DNA of 64,000 nucleotides, taken from contig NZ_CP076457.1 of assembly GCF_018866325.1 (NCBI RefSeq), positions 3,135,001-3,199,000 on the forward strand, given 5' to 3'. Position numbers and translations under genes: made by a program. Positions 1-7,800 of this stretch are shown here, piece by piece. Source of the stretch: Streptomyces sp. YPW6 (GTDB lineage: Bacteria > Actinomycetota > Actinomycetes > Streptomycetales > Streptomycetaceae). Under the pieces are notes generated by a model. That model had not been told where the DNA came from, ran no database searches, and saw nothing but the letters and a program-made list of their open reading frames with translations. The stretch's first letter is position 1. The number at the start of each line of letters is the position of its first letter.

Positions 1-415
1 ACGTACCGCCGAAGACGGATATGTTCCCGGCACCCTCGTACGCGGCGACCTCGGGCATGCCACCGGTGTAGTTCTTGATGAGGGCCGAGGTGTTGCCCGT
101 ACGGAACAGCCGGGCCCCGTGCGCCTGTACGGTCATGCCGGGCCCGAGCAGCAGGGACTCCCCCAGCGCGTACGAGCCGGGCGGCACCAGCAGCGTCGCC
201 CCGCCGCCGGGCACGGCCCGCGCGAGAGTCAGCGCGTGGCGGAAGGCGGCGGTGTCGTCGGCCACGCCGTCCCCGACCGCGCCGTGCTCCCGTACGTCGA
301 AGACGACCGTGGGCGGGACCGGCTCGGCGGCGGCCGGGCCTGCGGCCAGCACCTGCGCGGCACCCGCACCACCGAGGAGTCCGCCGGCGGCCAGCATCAG
401 GGCGCGTCTGTCCAT
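1..415 (-). CDS. Secreted right-handed beta-helix (pectate-lyase-superfamily) protein, 5' part only
   Basis: The gene runs off the left edge, so only about 138 N-terminal residues are visible. The ATG at 415-413 follows GAAGGA about 9 nt upstream. The protein begins MDRRALMLAAGGLLGGAGAA, a signal peptide with a short charged start and an Ala/Gly-rich hydrophobic core, probably cut near an AAAEP site around residue 31. The mature part opens with FDVREHGAVGDGVADDTAAF, the classic first coil of the pectate_lyase_3/GH28-like beta-helix fold, then LLVPPGSYALGESLLLGPGMT. Proteins of this type are exported polysaccharide-active or wall-associated enzymes; the catalytic residues would lie further on, outside the window, so the substrate is unknown. 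Confidence 0.8.
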   Translation of the reverse strand, partial: MDRRALMLAAGGLLGGAGAAQVLAAGPAAAEPVPPTVVFDVREHGAVGDGVADDTAAFRHALTLARAVPGGGATLLVPPGSYALGESLLLGPGMTVQAHGARLFRTGNTSALIKNYTGGMPEVAAYEGAGNISVFGGT

Positions 416-645
416 GGTTCATTCATCCTTCGGTGAGTGGGGCGGCCGCGGGGGTCCTGGGTTCGCCACCGCCGAAGGAGGTGTTCCGGCCGGGAGAGAG
501 TCCCGGGTCCGCGGACCTCCTCGCAACTGCTCGGGACGCCCCCCTGCCCGCGCGGTCCGGGGTCTGCGATGCATCCTGCCACGGGCCCAGGCCGTCGCAC
601 GGACGGAACGAGCGCCCCCCGTCTGCCGCTCCCGCTCCCGGCTTC

Positions 646-1287
646 TCACCCGCTCCGCTGCGACCCCAGCATCGTCAGGGCCAGCTGGGTCAGTTCGCCC
701 GAGACCTCGCCGGGGCGGGCCCGGCGGCTGCGGCGGGCGTGATGGGCCATGAGTTCGTGGACCGTGCCGACCATCACCATCACGTCGACCCGGTGGTCCC
801 GGTCCTCCGCCTCGCCCCGGTCCACCGCCCGCTCCGCCTCGCCCGTCAGGAACTCCGTCCACAGCGCCCGCCAGAGCTTGCAGTGCTCGTCCACCACGGC
901 GCTCACGCCCAGCACTTCGACGAACGTCACGCGGGCCTCGCGCGGATCGCTGGTGACGGCCTCCACGTACGCGTCGAACAGCAGCCGGACCCGCTCCTCG
1001 ATCGGGCACTCGTCGATGCCCTCGGTCAGCAGGGCGCGCTCCGCGGCCCGCAGCCCGGTCGTCGTGACCCGGTTGTGGAGGGCGATGAGCAGCCCCTCCC
1101 GTGACCCGTACTCCTGGCGCAGCATCTCGACCGGCACCCCGGCCGCCTCGCACACGTCGTGCTCGGCCGTCGCCCGGTATCCGTTGACGCCGTACAGCTC
1201 CCTGGCCGCTTCCAGAAGTTGTTCCCGCGCCTGCGTGCGCGCGGCGTCCCCGGGCCCGGTCCGCTGAACCGTCCAGCTGTCCGCCAC
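646..1287 (-). CDS. TetR/AcrR-family transcriptional regulator
   Basis: A 213-residue cytoplasmic DNA-binding protein. The N-terminal helix-turn-helix is typical of TetR: AREQLLEAARELYGVNGYRA, then a recognition region ending LRQEYGSREGLLIALHNRV (about residues 20-65). The rest is a helical ligand-binding/dimerisation domain I cannot place in a subfamily. I chose the GTG at 1287 because a perfect AAGGAGG lies 5 nt upstream; a longer reading frame to 1392 lacks this. The gene is divergent from the membrane-protein gene at 1584, and a TGAAC-GT-GTTCA dyad lies between them (1487-1498), so autoregulation and control of that neighbour are plausible inferences. The ligand is unknown. Confidence 0.85.
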   Translation of the reverse strand: MADSWTVQRTGPGDAARTQAREQLLEAARELYGVNGYRATAEHDVCEAAGVPVEMLRQEYGSREGLLIALHNRVTTTGLRAAERALLTEGIDECPIEERVRLLFDAYVEAVTSDPREARVTFVEVLGVSAVVDEHCKLWRALWTEFLTGEAERAVDRGEAEDRDHRVDVMVMVGTVHELMAHHARRSRRARPGEVSGELTQLALTMLGSQRSG

Positions 1288-1486
1288 CGGTCCTCCTTGA
1301 GCGCAAGGTGCGGGAGAGGAGCCTGCGCGCCTCTGCACGAACCGCCGCCCCATTGTGCTCGCCCCACCGCCGTCCGGACGGCCGCGCCACACCCGTACGG
1401 GGTAACACCCGCACGCGGAAACGCTTCTTCTTTACGCGCCCCGGGTGCGCCCGCACACACGTGCCCTCCGCTCCGGCACCCCGCAC

Positions 1487-1498
1487 TGAACGTGTTCA
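1487..1498. promoter_or_regulatory. Candidate TetR-type operator dyad
   Basis: TGAACGTGTTCA has 5-bp perfect arms (TGAAC/GTTCA) around a 2-bp centre, in the 296-bp gap between the divergent genes starting at 1287 (-) and 1584 (+). Its length and spacing suit a TetR dimer. The short arms could occur by chance, and no matching second copy is seen. Confidence 0.35.
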
Positions 1499-1583
1499 AA
1501 CAGCTCTGGAACGATGGCCTCGGCTGCCGCCCCCGGGTGGGGTGTGCCGCACGTACACCACGGTGCGCAGAGGGGGACTGACG

Positions 1584-2507
1584 GTGGAGAAGACGGGAGG
1601 ACCGGAGGAGGAGTGGCTCTCCGGGCGGTCGGTGCAGCTCTCGATCCTGGTGCTGCTCCTGGAGGCGATGCTCGCGTACGTCGTGTCCGCCGTGTACGGC
1701 GTCACCCGGGAGTCACCGGACGCGGGGGTCGGCTCGGGGATGTCCCTCTTCTCCCTTCCCGTGCTCGCCCCGTTCGCGGCCGTGGTCGCCAGCGCCCTGT
1801 CCGTGTGCCTCGTCCTCCCGGCCGTCCGGCTGAGCGAGGTACTGGGACGCAGGCTCGGCGGCCGCGAGGGGTGGTGGGTTCCGGTGGCGGCGGGTGCCGT
1901 CTCGCTCGTGGTGGTCCCTGTCGCCGCCGCCCTGGCCGGCGGCGCGGGGGCCGGTGGGCTCGCCCTCGGCTGGGCCCTGACCACGGCCGCGCTCACCGTC
2001 CCGGCCCTGCTGTGGCGCTCGCGCCGGGAGCGGATCTTCAAGCCGGTGGCCCTGTGGGGCGTGGCCGCCATCGTGCTCACCGCCGTCCTCGGCGGCGCCG
2101 GCCTGGCGACGGGGGTGCTCAAGGAGTACCGGCCACCGGCGCTCACCCCGGCGGACGTCGTCGGACGCTGGTCCGACGGGCAGGGCGGGACGGTCACCTT
2201 CACGGCGGACGGGCGCGTCAGCGCCGTGGACATCGACGAGGACCTCGGCGGCCGCGGCCTGCCGGAGGACACCGCGGACGCGGACGGCCCGGAGGGCGAG
2301 GGGACCCGCTGCTCGGGACAGGGCACCTGGACGTACGAACCCGGCGGGGGCGTCCGGTCGCAGGAGGTCCACACCACCGTCGACGCGTGCGGCTTCGCAC
2401 CCTGGAGCATCGGCGGCACGGAGGACCGGCCCACCCTCTACCAGTACATCGGCGACCCGGACTCCTGGGACCTGTACGTACTGAGGAGGGCGGACGACGG
2501 CCCGTGA
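1584..2507 (+). CDS. Membrane protein of unknown function with C-terminal soluble domain
   Basis: I do not recognise a named family. The 307-residue product has about five hydrophobic helices (roughly residues 18-38, 57-80, 98-118, 123-143 and 154-177). A 125-residue soluble C-terminal domain follows and begins around VVGRWSDGQGGTVTFTADGR, a beta-rich lipocalin-like opening common in Streptomyces lipoproteins and membrane proteins. Two cysteines in that domain (in TRCSGQ and VDACGF) could form an extracellular disulfide. The GTG at 1584 is chosen because AGAGGGGG lies just upstream; the open frame begins much earlier, but only this start has a ribosome site. It ends 13 nt before the convergent MarR gene, so read-through between them is likely unless a terminator is hidden. 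Confidence 0.7.
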   Translation: MEKTGGPEEEWLSGRSVQLSILVLLLEAMLAYVVSAVYGVTRESPDAGVGSGMSLFSLPVLAPFAAVVASALSVCLVLPAVRLSEVLGRRLGGREGWWVPVAAGAVSLVVVPVAAALAGGAGAGGLALGWALTTAALTVPALLWRSRRERIFKPVALWGVAAIVLTAVLGGAGLATGVLKEYRPPALTPADVVGRWSDGQGGTVTFTADGRVSAVDIDEDLGGRGLPEDTADADGPEGEGTRCSGQGTWTYEPGGGVRSQEVHTTVDACGFAPWSIGGTEDRPTLYQYIGDPDSWDLYVLRRADDGP

Positions 2508-2520
2508 CGGCACCGGCCGC

Positions 2521-3117
2521 TCACACGCCGCCGCGCACCGGCTCCACCTTCGCCAGCCACGTCGTGAGCAGCCGCTCCAACTGCGCCGCCTCCCGCGGCT
2601 CCAAGGCGTCCAGCAGGGCCCGTTCGTTCTCCATGTGGTCCGTGAACGCCCGGTCGATCAGCGTCCGTCCGGCCTCCGTGAGCGCGACCACCCGGCCCCG
2701 GCCGTCGGCGGCCGACCGACGCCGCGCCACCAGGCCGTCGCGCTCCAGACGGTCGATCCGCTTGGTCATCGCCCCCGTGGTGACCATCGTGTGCGCGGCC
2801 AGTTCACCCGGCGCGCGCTCGAAGGGCTCTCCGGCCCGGCGCAGCGTGGCCAGGACGTCGAACTCCCCCTCGGACAGGCCGTAGCGGCGGTAGACGAGTT
2901 GCAGGCGCGCGGTCAGGAGCAGGCCCAGGCGGTGCAGCCGGCCGATGACCGCCTGCGGCGAGACGTCCACGTCGGGGCGCTCCCGCGCCCACTCGGCCTG
3001 GATGCGCGCCACCCGGTCCGAGGCGGCTTCGCCCGCCGGCTCCGCCCCTGCCGCCACCTCGTTTCCGGGCTCGTCTTCGGGCTCGGTTCTGCGCTCGACC
3101 CGCCGATTATCTTCCAT
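2521..3117 (-). CDS. MarR-family transcriptional regulator
   Basis: A 198-residue winged-helix regulator. The core (about residues 65-160) carries the MarR pattern: YGLSEGEFDVLATLRRAG, then ELAAHTMVTTGAMTKRIDRL as the recognition helix and LVARRRSAADGRGRVVALTE as the wing. The first 45 residues are acidic and low in complexity. I place the start at the ATG at 3117, which lies inside the left copy of a perfect palindrome; GGAAGG sits 13 nt upstream. An in-frame ATG at 3138 lies inside the second palindrome. Binding of the protein to these sites would block both its own promoter and that of the divergent exporter gene at 3149, the usual logic for MarR/transporter pairs. The ligand is probably a substrate of that exporter, but this is inferred from position only. 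Confidence 0.85.
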   Translation of the reverse strand: MEDNRRVERRTEPEDEPGNEVAAGAEPAGEAASDRVARIQAEWARERPDVDVSPQAVIGRLHRLGLLLTARLQLVYRRYGLSEGEFDVLATLRRAGEPFERAPGELAAHTMVTTGAMTKRIDRLERDGLVARRRSAADGRGRVVALTEAGRTLIDRAFTDHMENERALLDALEPREAAQLERLLTTWLAKVEPVRGGV

Positions 3118-3146
3118 GGAAGCTACTATACCTTCCATGGAAGGTA
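3111..3146. promoter_or_regulatory. Duplicated perfect palindrome, candidate MarR operator
   Basis: CTTCCATGGAAG occurs twice, at 3111-3122 and 3132-3143, exactly 21 bp apart (two helical turns). The right copy extends to a perfect 18-bp palindrome, TACCTTCCATGGAAGGTA (3129-3146). The left copy contains the MarR start codon, and the right copy contains the GGAAGG ribosome site of the exporter gene. This placement strongly suggests cooperative binding by two MarR dimers that shuts off both genes. Confidence 0.8.
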
Positions 3147-3148
3147 AT

Positions 3149-4216
3149 ATGAGATGGACACTGACCACGGCCGTGGCACCGGTCGCCTGGGGCGCGACCT
3201 ACTTCGTCACCCGGGAGTTCCTTCCCGCCGGAAATCCCCTGTACGGAGCGGTGATCCGGGCGCTCCCCGCCGGGCTGCTCCTGCTGGCCGTGTGCCGGAA
3301 GCTGCCGCGCGGGAGCTGGTGGCTCAAGTCCCTGGTCCTGGGCGCGCTGAACATGAGCGGCTTCTTCGCGCTCGTGTACGTGGCGGCCCAGCGCCTCCCG
3401 ACGAGCATGGCCTCGATCATCATGGCGGTGGTGCCCCTGGCCATGATGCTGCTCGCCTGGGGGCTCGTCGGCGAGCGGCCGGGGTCGCGGCATCTCGCGG
3501 GGGCCGGCGCCGGCATCGCGGGCGTCTGCCTGATGGTGTTCACGGCGACCGGGCCCGTGGACGCCCTCGGCATCCTCGCCTCCGTCGCCGCCATGGGCGT
3601 CTCCTCGTTCGGGTACGTCCTCGCCAAGCGCTGGAGCGGCGAGGTGGACGTCCTCGCCTCGACCGGCTGGCAGCTGACCGGCGGTGGGCTGCTGCTCCTG
3701 CCCTTCGCGGTCCTGGCCGAGGGTGCGCCGCCCTCGCTCGACGGTCCGGCTCTCCTCGGCTTCGCCTACGTCACCGTCGTGGCGACGGCGGTCGCCTTCG
3801 CCGCCTGGTTCGCCGGTCTGGCCCACCTGCCCGCGGGCACGGTCGGTCTCCTCGGGCTGCTCAACCCGGTGACAGGCGTCCTGCTGGGCGTCCTGATCGC
3901 CCACGAGACGCTGTCGGGGCGGCAGATGTGCGGCCTGCTGCTCACCCTCTGCGGCGTCCTGCTCGGCCGGCAAACAGCCCGGCCGCACCGGACGCCGGGC
4001 CGGGCCGGGGACCGGACGCCCGAACAGACCGGGAACCGGCCCCCCGACCGGACGCACGAACAAACCGGGAACCGGCCCCCCGACCGAACCGGGAACCGGA
4101 CGCACGAACAGACCGTGAGCCCGACGCCCGACCGGACCGGGGTCCCGGCACCCGACCGGACCGGACACCGGGAAGTCGTGGAGTGCGCCCGCGGGGACGG
4201 CCCGGCCGGGAGGTGA
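3149..4216 (+). CDS. EamA-family (drug/metabolite) exporter with repetitive C-terminal tail
   Basis: A 355-residue inner-membrane transporter with about ten hydrophobic helices in two EamA halves. The first half starts APVAWGATYFVTREFLPAG, the usual DMT opening, and the second ends with the conserved LLNPVTGVLLGVLIAHETLS. The family exports amino acids, drugs or metabolites by proton antiport; the substrate cannot be read from sequence. The ATG at 3149 has GGAAGG 4 nt upstream inside the operator. After about residue 275 there is a hydrophilic tail of near-repeats (DRTPEQTGNRPPDRTHEQTG and variants) unrelated to transport and absent from typical DMT proteins. The gene is divergent from the MarR gene and presumably repressed by it. 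Confidence 0.88.
   Translation: MRWTLTTAVAPVAWGATYFVTREFLPAGNPLYGAVIRALPAGLLLLAVCRKLPRGSWWLKSLVLGALNMSGFFALVYVAAQRLPTSMASIIMAVVPLAMMLLAWGLVGERPGSRHLAGAGAGIAGVCLMVFTATGPVDALGILASVAAMGVSSFGYVLAKRWSGEVDVLASTGWQLTGGGLLLLPFAVLAEGAPPSLDGPALLGFAYVTVVATAVAFAAWFAGLAHLPAGTVGLLGLLNPVTGVLLGVLIAHETLSGRQMCGLLLTLCGVLLGRQTARPHRTPGRAGDRTPEQTGNRPPDRTHEQTGNRPPDRTGNRTHEQTVSPTPDRTGVPAPDRTGHREVVECARGDGPAGR
4010..4170 (+). repeat. Degenerate tandem repeats in exporter C-terminus
   Basis: Imperfect units built on GACCGGACGC, CGAACAGACC and GGGAACCGG recur about five times and encode DRT/EQTGNR/PPDRT blocks. Unit lengths vary, so this looks like slippage-grown sequence, not a structured domain. Confidence 0.75.
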
Positions 4217-4304
4217 ACCGGAGTCCGCCGCCCGCCGATGGGAACGCTCCCGCGATCACGCGCGGGGCGCCCCTCGGCGGGTGCCGCCGCCCGCCGTCCA
4301 CAGC

Positions 4305-6620
4305 TCACCCCTTGACCGTGAACTCCCCCCGCAGCAGCACCTCGTCCCGGGACGACGGGCCCACCAGCAGTTCGAAGCGGCCCGGCTCCACCCGGCGCAC
4401 GCCCTCCGCGTCCACGAGCGCGCAGTCGGCCACCGGAAGCGCGAAGAGGATCTCGCGCGACTCCCCCGGGGCCAGCGCCACCTGCCGGTAGGCCTTCAGC
4501 TCCTTCTCCGCCCAGGTCACCGACGTCACCGTGTCGCTCACGTACAGCTGCGCCGTCTCCAGCGCGGGCCGCGCCCCCGTGTTGGTCACCGTGACCCGGG
4601 CCCGTACGGTCTCCGACGCGTCGACCACCGCCGTCAGCACCTCCAGGTCCGTGTAGGCGACCGTCGAATAGCTCAGCCCCTCGCCGAAGGCGAACGCCGG
4701 ACGCTGGGTGAGGTCCGCGTAGCGCGTACCGTGCTGGCCGCGCACCTGGTTGTAGTACGTCGGCTGCTGGCCCGCGTGCCGGGCGAAGGACAGCGGCAGC
4801 CGACCGGTCGGCTCGATCCGCCCGAGGAGCAGTTCGGCGACCGCCCGGCCGCCGAGCATGCCCGGGTTCGCCGCGTACACGATCGCCGCCGCACCGAGCG
4901 CGGACGGCGGCAGCACCAGCGGCTTGGAGCTGATGACGACGACGACCAGCGGCTTCCCCGTCGCGGCCAGGGCGTCCAGCAACGCGACCTGGTCGCCGAC
5001 GAGTTCGAGGGTCGCCGTCGACTTGCCCTCGCCGACCAGCTCGATGCGGTCGCCGACGACGGCCACCACATGGTCGGCGGCCTCGGCGGCGGCGACGGCC
5101 TCGGCGATCAGTTCCGGGTCGGGCGCCGCCGGGTGGACGACCTCGGGGCGGGGCTGCCCGTCGGGGAAGAACTCCCCCTCCGGGTCCGGCCCGACATCCA
5201 GGATCCGGGCCCCGGGCGCGTACGAGACGGTCCAGCCGGCGGGCGCCTGGTCGCGGAAGCCGTCCAGAACCGTACGGATCATGGCGCGCGGCTGGCCGTC
5301 CGGCAGCCAGTCGGCCTGCCCGGAGGAACCCGCCCAGTCGCCCAACTGGGTCTGTGCGTCATCCGCGTTGGGCCCGACGACCGCGACCGTGCGGGGACCG
5401 GGGCCGGTGGCCCGCCCGGCCGAACCGGTACCGGGGCCGGAGGACCGCGCCTCCCCTTCGGCCTCCGAACCGCCCGCGAACGGCAGCGTCCCGTCGTTGG
5501 TCAGCAGTACCAGCGAACGGCGGGCGGCCTCCAGGTTCAGCTCCGCGTGCGCCCCGCAGCCGATGACCGCAGCCTGCCGGTCGGCATCGGGGTGGCGCGG
5601 GTCCTCGAAGAGCCCGAGCTCGAACTTGAGCGTCAGGATGCGGCGTACGGCGGCGTCGATCTCCGCCTCCGCCAACTGACCCTGCGCTACCGCCTCCTGG
5701 GCCCCCTCGAAGAAGCCCGACGTGGTCATCACCATGTCGTTGCCCGCGCGGACCGCCGCCGCCGACGCCTGCGCGTAGTCGGCGTAGACCTTCTGCTCCC
5801 ACACCATCCGGCCGACGTTGTCCCAGTCGGTGACCAGGGTCCCGGTGTAGCCCCACTCGCCGCGCAGCACCTCGTCGAGCAGCCAGTTGTTGACGGTGAT
5901 CGGCACGCCGTCCATCGACTGGTAGCCGAGCATGAAGGTCCGGCAGCCCTCCTTCGCGACCCGCTCGAACGGCGGCAGGAACCAGGAGCGCAGCTTGCGC
6001 CGCGAGATGTCCGCCTCGCTGGCGTCCCGGCCGCCCTGGGTCTCGGAGTACCCGGCGAAGTGCTTGGCGCAGGCCAGGATCGCGGTCGGATCGGCCGGCC
6101 CGTCGCCCTGGTAGCCGCGCACCATCGCGGAGGCCAGCTCGCCGATCAGGAAGGGGTCCTCGCCGAACGTCTCGCTCACCCGGCCCCACCGCAGGTCCCG
6201 GGTGATGCAGAGGACCGGCGAGAACGTCCAGTGCACCCCGGTCGCCGCGACCTCCACCGCGGTCGCCCGCGCGATCCGCTCCACCAGCTCCGGGTCCCAG
6301 GTGGCGGCCATCCCGAGCTGCGTCGGGTAGATCGTGGCCCCCTCCCAGAACGAGTGCCCGTGGATGCAGTCCTCCGCGACGAGCAGCGGGATGCGCAGCC
6401 GCGTCTTCGCGGTGAGCGCGGCGGCCTCGCGCACCCGCTCCGGGGAGGCGTGCAGGATCGAGCCCGCGTGCAGGTCCTCGACGAGGTGCCGCACCCCCTC
6501 CTTGGCGTTGAGCTGGAGCATCTGCCCCACCTTCTCGGGCAGCGTCATGCGCCCCAGGAGGTCGGCGACCCGCTCCGCGACGGGCAGCGCGGGGTCGAGA
6601 TACGGCGGCTTGAGACCCAC
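4305..6620 (-). CDS. Glycoside hydrolase family 3 (beta-glucosidase/beta-xylosidase type)
   Basis: A 771-residue enzyme that should cleave terminal beta-linked glucose or xylose residues. The domain order is classic GH3: an N-terminal TIM barrel with AKHFAGY (K186, H187) and TLVTDWDNVG, whose D265 matches the catalytic nucleophile; a five-stranded alpha/beta domain (VAVVGPNADDAQTQLGDW onward); and a C-terminal fibronectin-III-like domain (AQLYVSD, ELKAYRQVALAPGES). No signal peptide is present from the chosen start, so it probably acts inside the cell on imported oligosaccharides. I chose the GTG at 6620, preceded by GAGGAAG 4 nt away. The frame extends 24 codons further into a GCC/GTC-rich repeat that would add an Ala/Val run, less likely. 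It is divergent from a TetR gene. Confidence 0.92.
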   Translation of the reverse strand: MGLKPPYLDPALPVAERVADLLGRMTLPEKVGQMLQLNAKEGVRHLVEDLHAGSILHASPERVREAAALTAKTRLRIPLLVAEDCIHGHSFWEGATIYPTQLGMAATWDPELVERIARATAVEVAATGVHWTFSPVLCITRDLRWGRVSETFGEDPFLIGELASAMVRGYQGDGPADPTAILACAKHFAGYSETQGGRDASEADISRRKLRSWFLPPFERVAKEGCRTFMLGYQSMDGVPITVNNWLLDEVLRGEWGYTGTLVTDWDNVGRMVWEQKVYADYAQASAAAVRAGNDMVMTTSGFFEGAQEAVAQGQLAEAEIDAAVRRILTLKFELGLFEDPRHPDADRQAAVIGCGAHAELNLEAARRSLVLLTNDGTLPFAGGSEAEGEARSSGPGTGSAGRATGPGPRTVAVVGPNADDAQTQLGDWAGSSGQADWLPDGQPRAMIRTVLDGFRDQAPAGWTVSYAPGARILDVGPDPEGEFFPDGQPRPEVVHPAAPDPELIAEAVAAAEAADHVVAVVGDRIELVGEGKSTATLELVGDQVALLDALAATGKPLVVVVISSKPLVLPPSALGAAAIVYAANPGMLGGRAVAELLLGRIEPTGRLPLSFARHAGQQPTYYNQVRGQHGTRYADLTQRPAFAFGEGLSYSTVAYTDLEVLTAVVDASETVRARVTVTNTGARPALETAQLYVSDTVTSVTWAEKELKAYRQVALAPGESREILFALPVADCALVDAEGVRRVEPGRFELLVGPSSRDEVLLRGEFTVKG

Positions 6621-6632
6621 AGGACTTCCTCT

Positions 6633-6697
6633 CACGACGGCCACGACGGCCACGACGGCGGCCACGGCTGCGACGGCGACGGCGACGGCCACGACGG
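6633..6697. repeat. CACGACGGC microsatellite just upstream of the GH3 gene
   Basis: CACGACGGC is repeated three times in perfect tandem, then degenerates into GACGGC trimers and another CACGACGG. It lies in the 5' untranslated region of the GH3 gene, 13 nt from its start codon, and could vary in copy number. Confidence 0.7.
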
Positions 6698-6741
6698 TTT
6701 CGGCGGCACTCGCAGTACCGTACGCTCAATCCCGACCGTGT

Positions 6742-6755
6742 GGTAAGTATTCACC
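6742..6755. promoter_or_regulatory. Candidate operator between GH3 and TetR genes
   Basis: GGTAAGTATTCACC is an imperfect inverted repeat (10 of 14 positions symmetric) and one of the few AT-rich spots in the 186-bp divergent spacer. It is a reasonable binding site for the TetR product of 6807-7412. Confidence 0.35.
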
Positions 6756-6806
6756 CCTGTGAGAATCTGGGGCGGAAGCAGAGAGGCGTGGCATGACAGC
6801 GGGTGA

Positions 6807-7412
6807 ATGCGCGTGACCCCGGAAACCCGGCGCGGCTACGCCAAGGGGCGGGCCAAGCGGACCGAGATCCTCGACCAGGCGATGGCCCTGTTCGGCGAGG
6901 CCGGCTACCGGGGCGCGTCGCTGCGCGTCATCGCCACCCGCTGCGGGATCTCCCACCCGGGGCTCCTGCACCACTTCCCGACGAAGGAGGCACTGCTCCT
7001 CGCCGTCCTCCAGCGCCGCGACGACGTGGACGACGCGTGGCTGGCGCTCGGCGTCACCCGGGGTACGGACCATCTGCGCCGACTGGTGGACCTCGCCGAG
7101 CTGAACGCCAAACGGCGCGGGATCGTCGAGCTGTTCTCGGTGGTCGCGGCGGAGGCCACAGCCCCCGACCACCCGGCGCACGCGTACTTCGAGACCCGCT
7201 ACCGTACGTCCGTCGCCAACACCGAACGCGCCTACCTCCAGGCCCGGGAGGCGGGCGAACTCCGCGACGACGTCGACCCCTCGGCCGCCGCGCAGCAGCT
7301 CATCGCGCTGATGGACGGCCTCCAGATCCAGTGGCTGATCAGCGACTGCGCGACGGACATGGCGGGGGTGCTGCGGGCGCACGTCCGGGCGCAGCTGACC
7401 GTGGAGTTCTGA
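6807..7412 (+). CDS. TetR-family regulator, probably of the divergent GH3 gene
   Basis: A 201-residue repressor-type protein. The N-terminal TetR domain is clear: RTEILDQAMALFGEAGYRGA, then VIATRCGISHPGLLHHFPTK with the HTH recognition helix (about residues 15-62). The C-terminal half (ERAYLQAREAGELRDDVDPS, ALMDGLQIQWL) resembles the BetI-type ligand domain found in many actinobacterial TetR proteins next to glycosidases. The ATG at 6807 has only a weak GCGGGTGA upstream. An in-frame GTG two codons later (6813) is possible. Divergent placement suggests it represses the GH3 gene until a sugar signal appears. Confidence 0.87.
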   Translation: MRVTPETRRGYAKGRAKRTEILDQAMALFGEAGYRGASLRVIATRCGISHPGLLHHFPTKEALLLAVLQRRDDVDDAWLALGVTRGTDHLRRLVDLAELNAKRRGIVELFSVVAAEATAPDHPAHAYFETRYRTSVANTERAYLQAREAGELRDDVDPSAAAQQLIALMDGLQIQWLISDCATDMAGVLRAHVRAQLTVEF

Positions 7413-7440
7413 ATCCGCGCCGGTCCGGTCTCCGCGTCCC

Positions 7441-7800
7441 TCAGCCGAAGGCGACGCCCAGCAGATACGGGGCGAGGGTCAGCGTCACCGCCGGCGACCA
7501 GTACGCATACGGCGGCGCGGCAGGCATCAGTCTGCGCCGCATCCACAGGTTGAGCAGGGTCCACAGCCCCCCGAAGCAGGCCACCACCGGCACCACGATG
7601 ACCAGCCACAGCCACATGCCGTCGTTCTCGGTCGGTTCCCGCCGGGTCCACCCCAGCTCCGCCAAGGGGCCGTTGGACAGCACGTACCAGACCAGGAAGG
7701 CCGGAACCACGGCCGGAATCCCCAGCAGCAGGTTCGCCACCACCGGGACGAAGGACTTCCACAGCCGCGGGCTCGCCCCGGAACCTCCCTCGGAGTTCAC
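7441..7800 (-). CDS. Small polytopic membrane protein coupled to CPBP protease
   Basis: A 119-residue protein with three hydrophobic stretches (about residues 15-37, 55-80 and 95-115) and no recognised domain. The GTG at 7800-7798 overlaps the TGA of the upstream CPBP gene (7799-7797) as GTGA, so the two are translationally coupled. The frame is open far upstream, but that part is antisense-like and compositionally wrong. The role is unknown; coupling suggests it assists or is regulated with the membrane protease. Confidence 0.7.
   Translation of the reverse strand: MNSEGGSGASPRLWKSFVPVVANLLLGIPAVVPAFLVWYVLSNGPLAELGWTRREPTENDGMWLWLVIVVPVVACFGGLWTLLNLWMRRRLMPAAPPYAYWSPAVTLTLAPYLLGVAFG

Noticed and set aside
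419..1486. Long minus-strand open frame across the TetR gene
   Set aside because: It is a shadow frame in high-GC DNA: rich in Arg, Gly and Pro, without domain pattern, and it overlaps the clear TetR frame.
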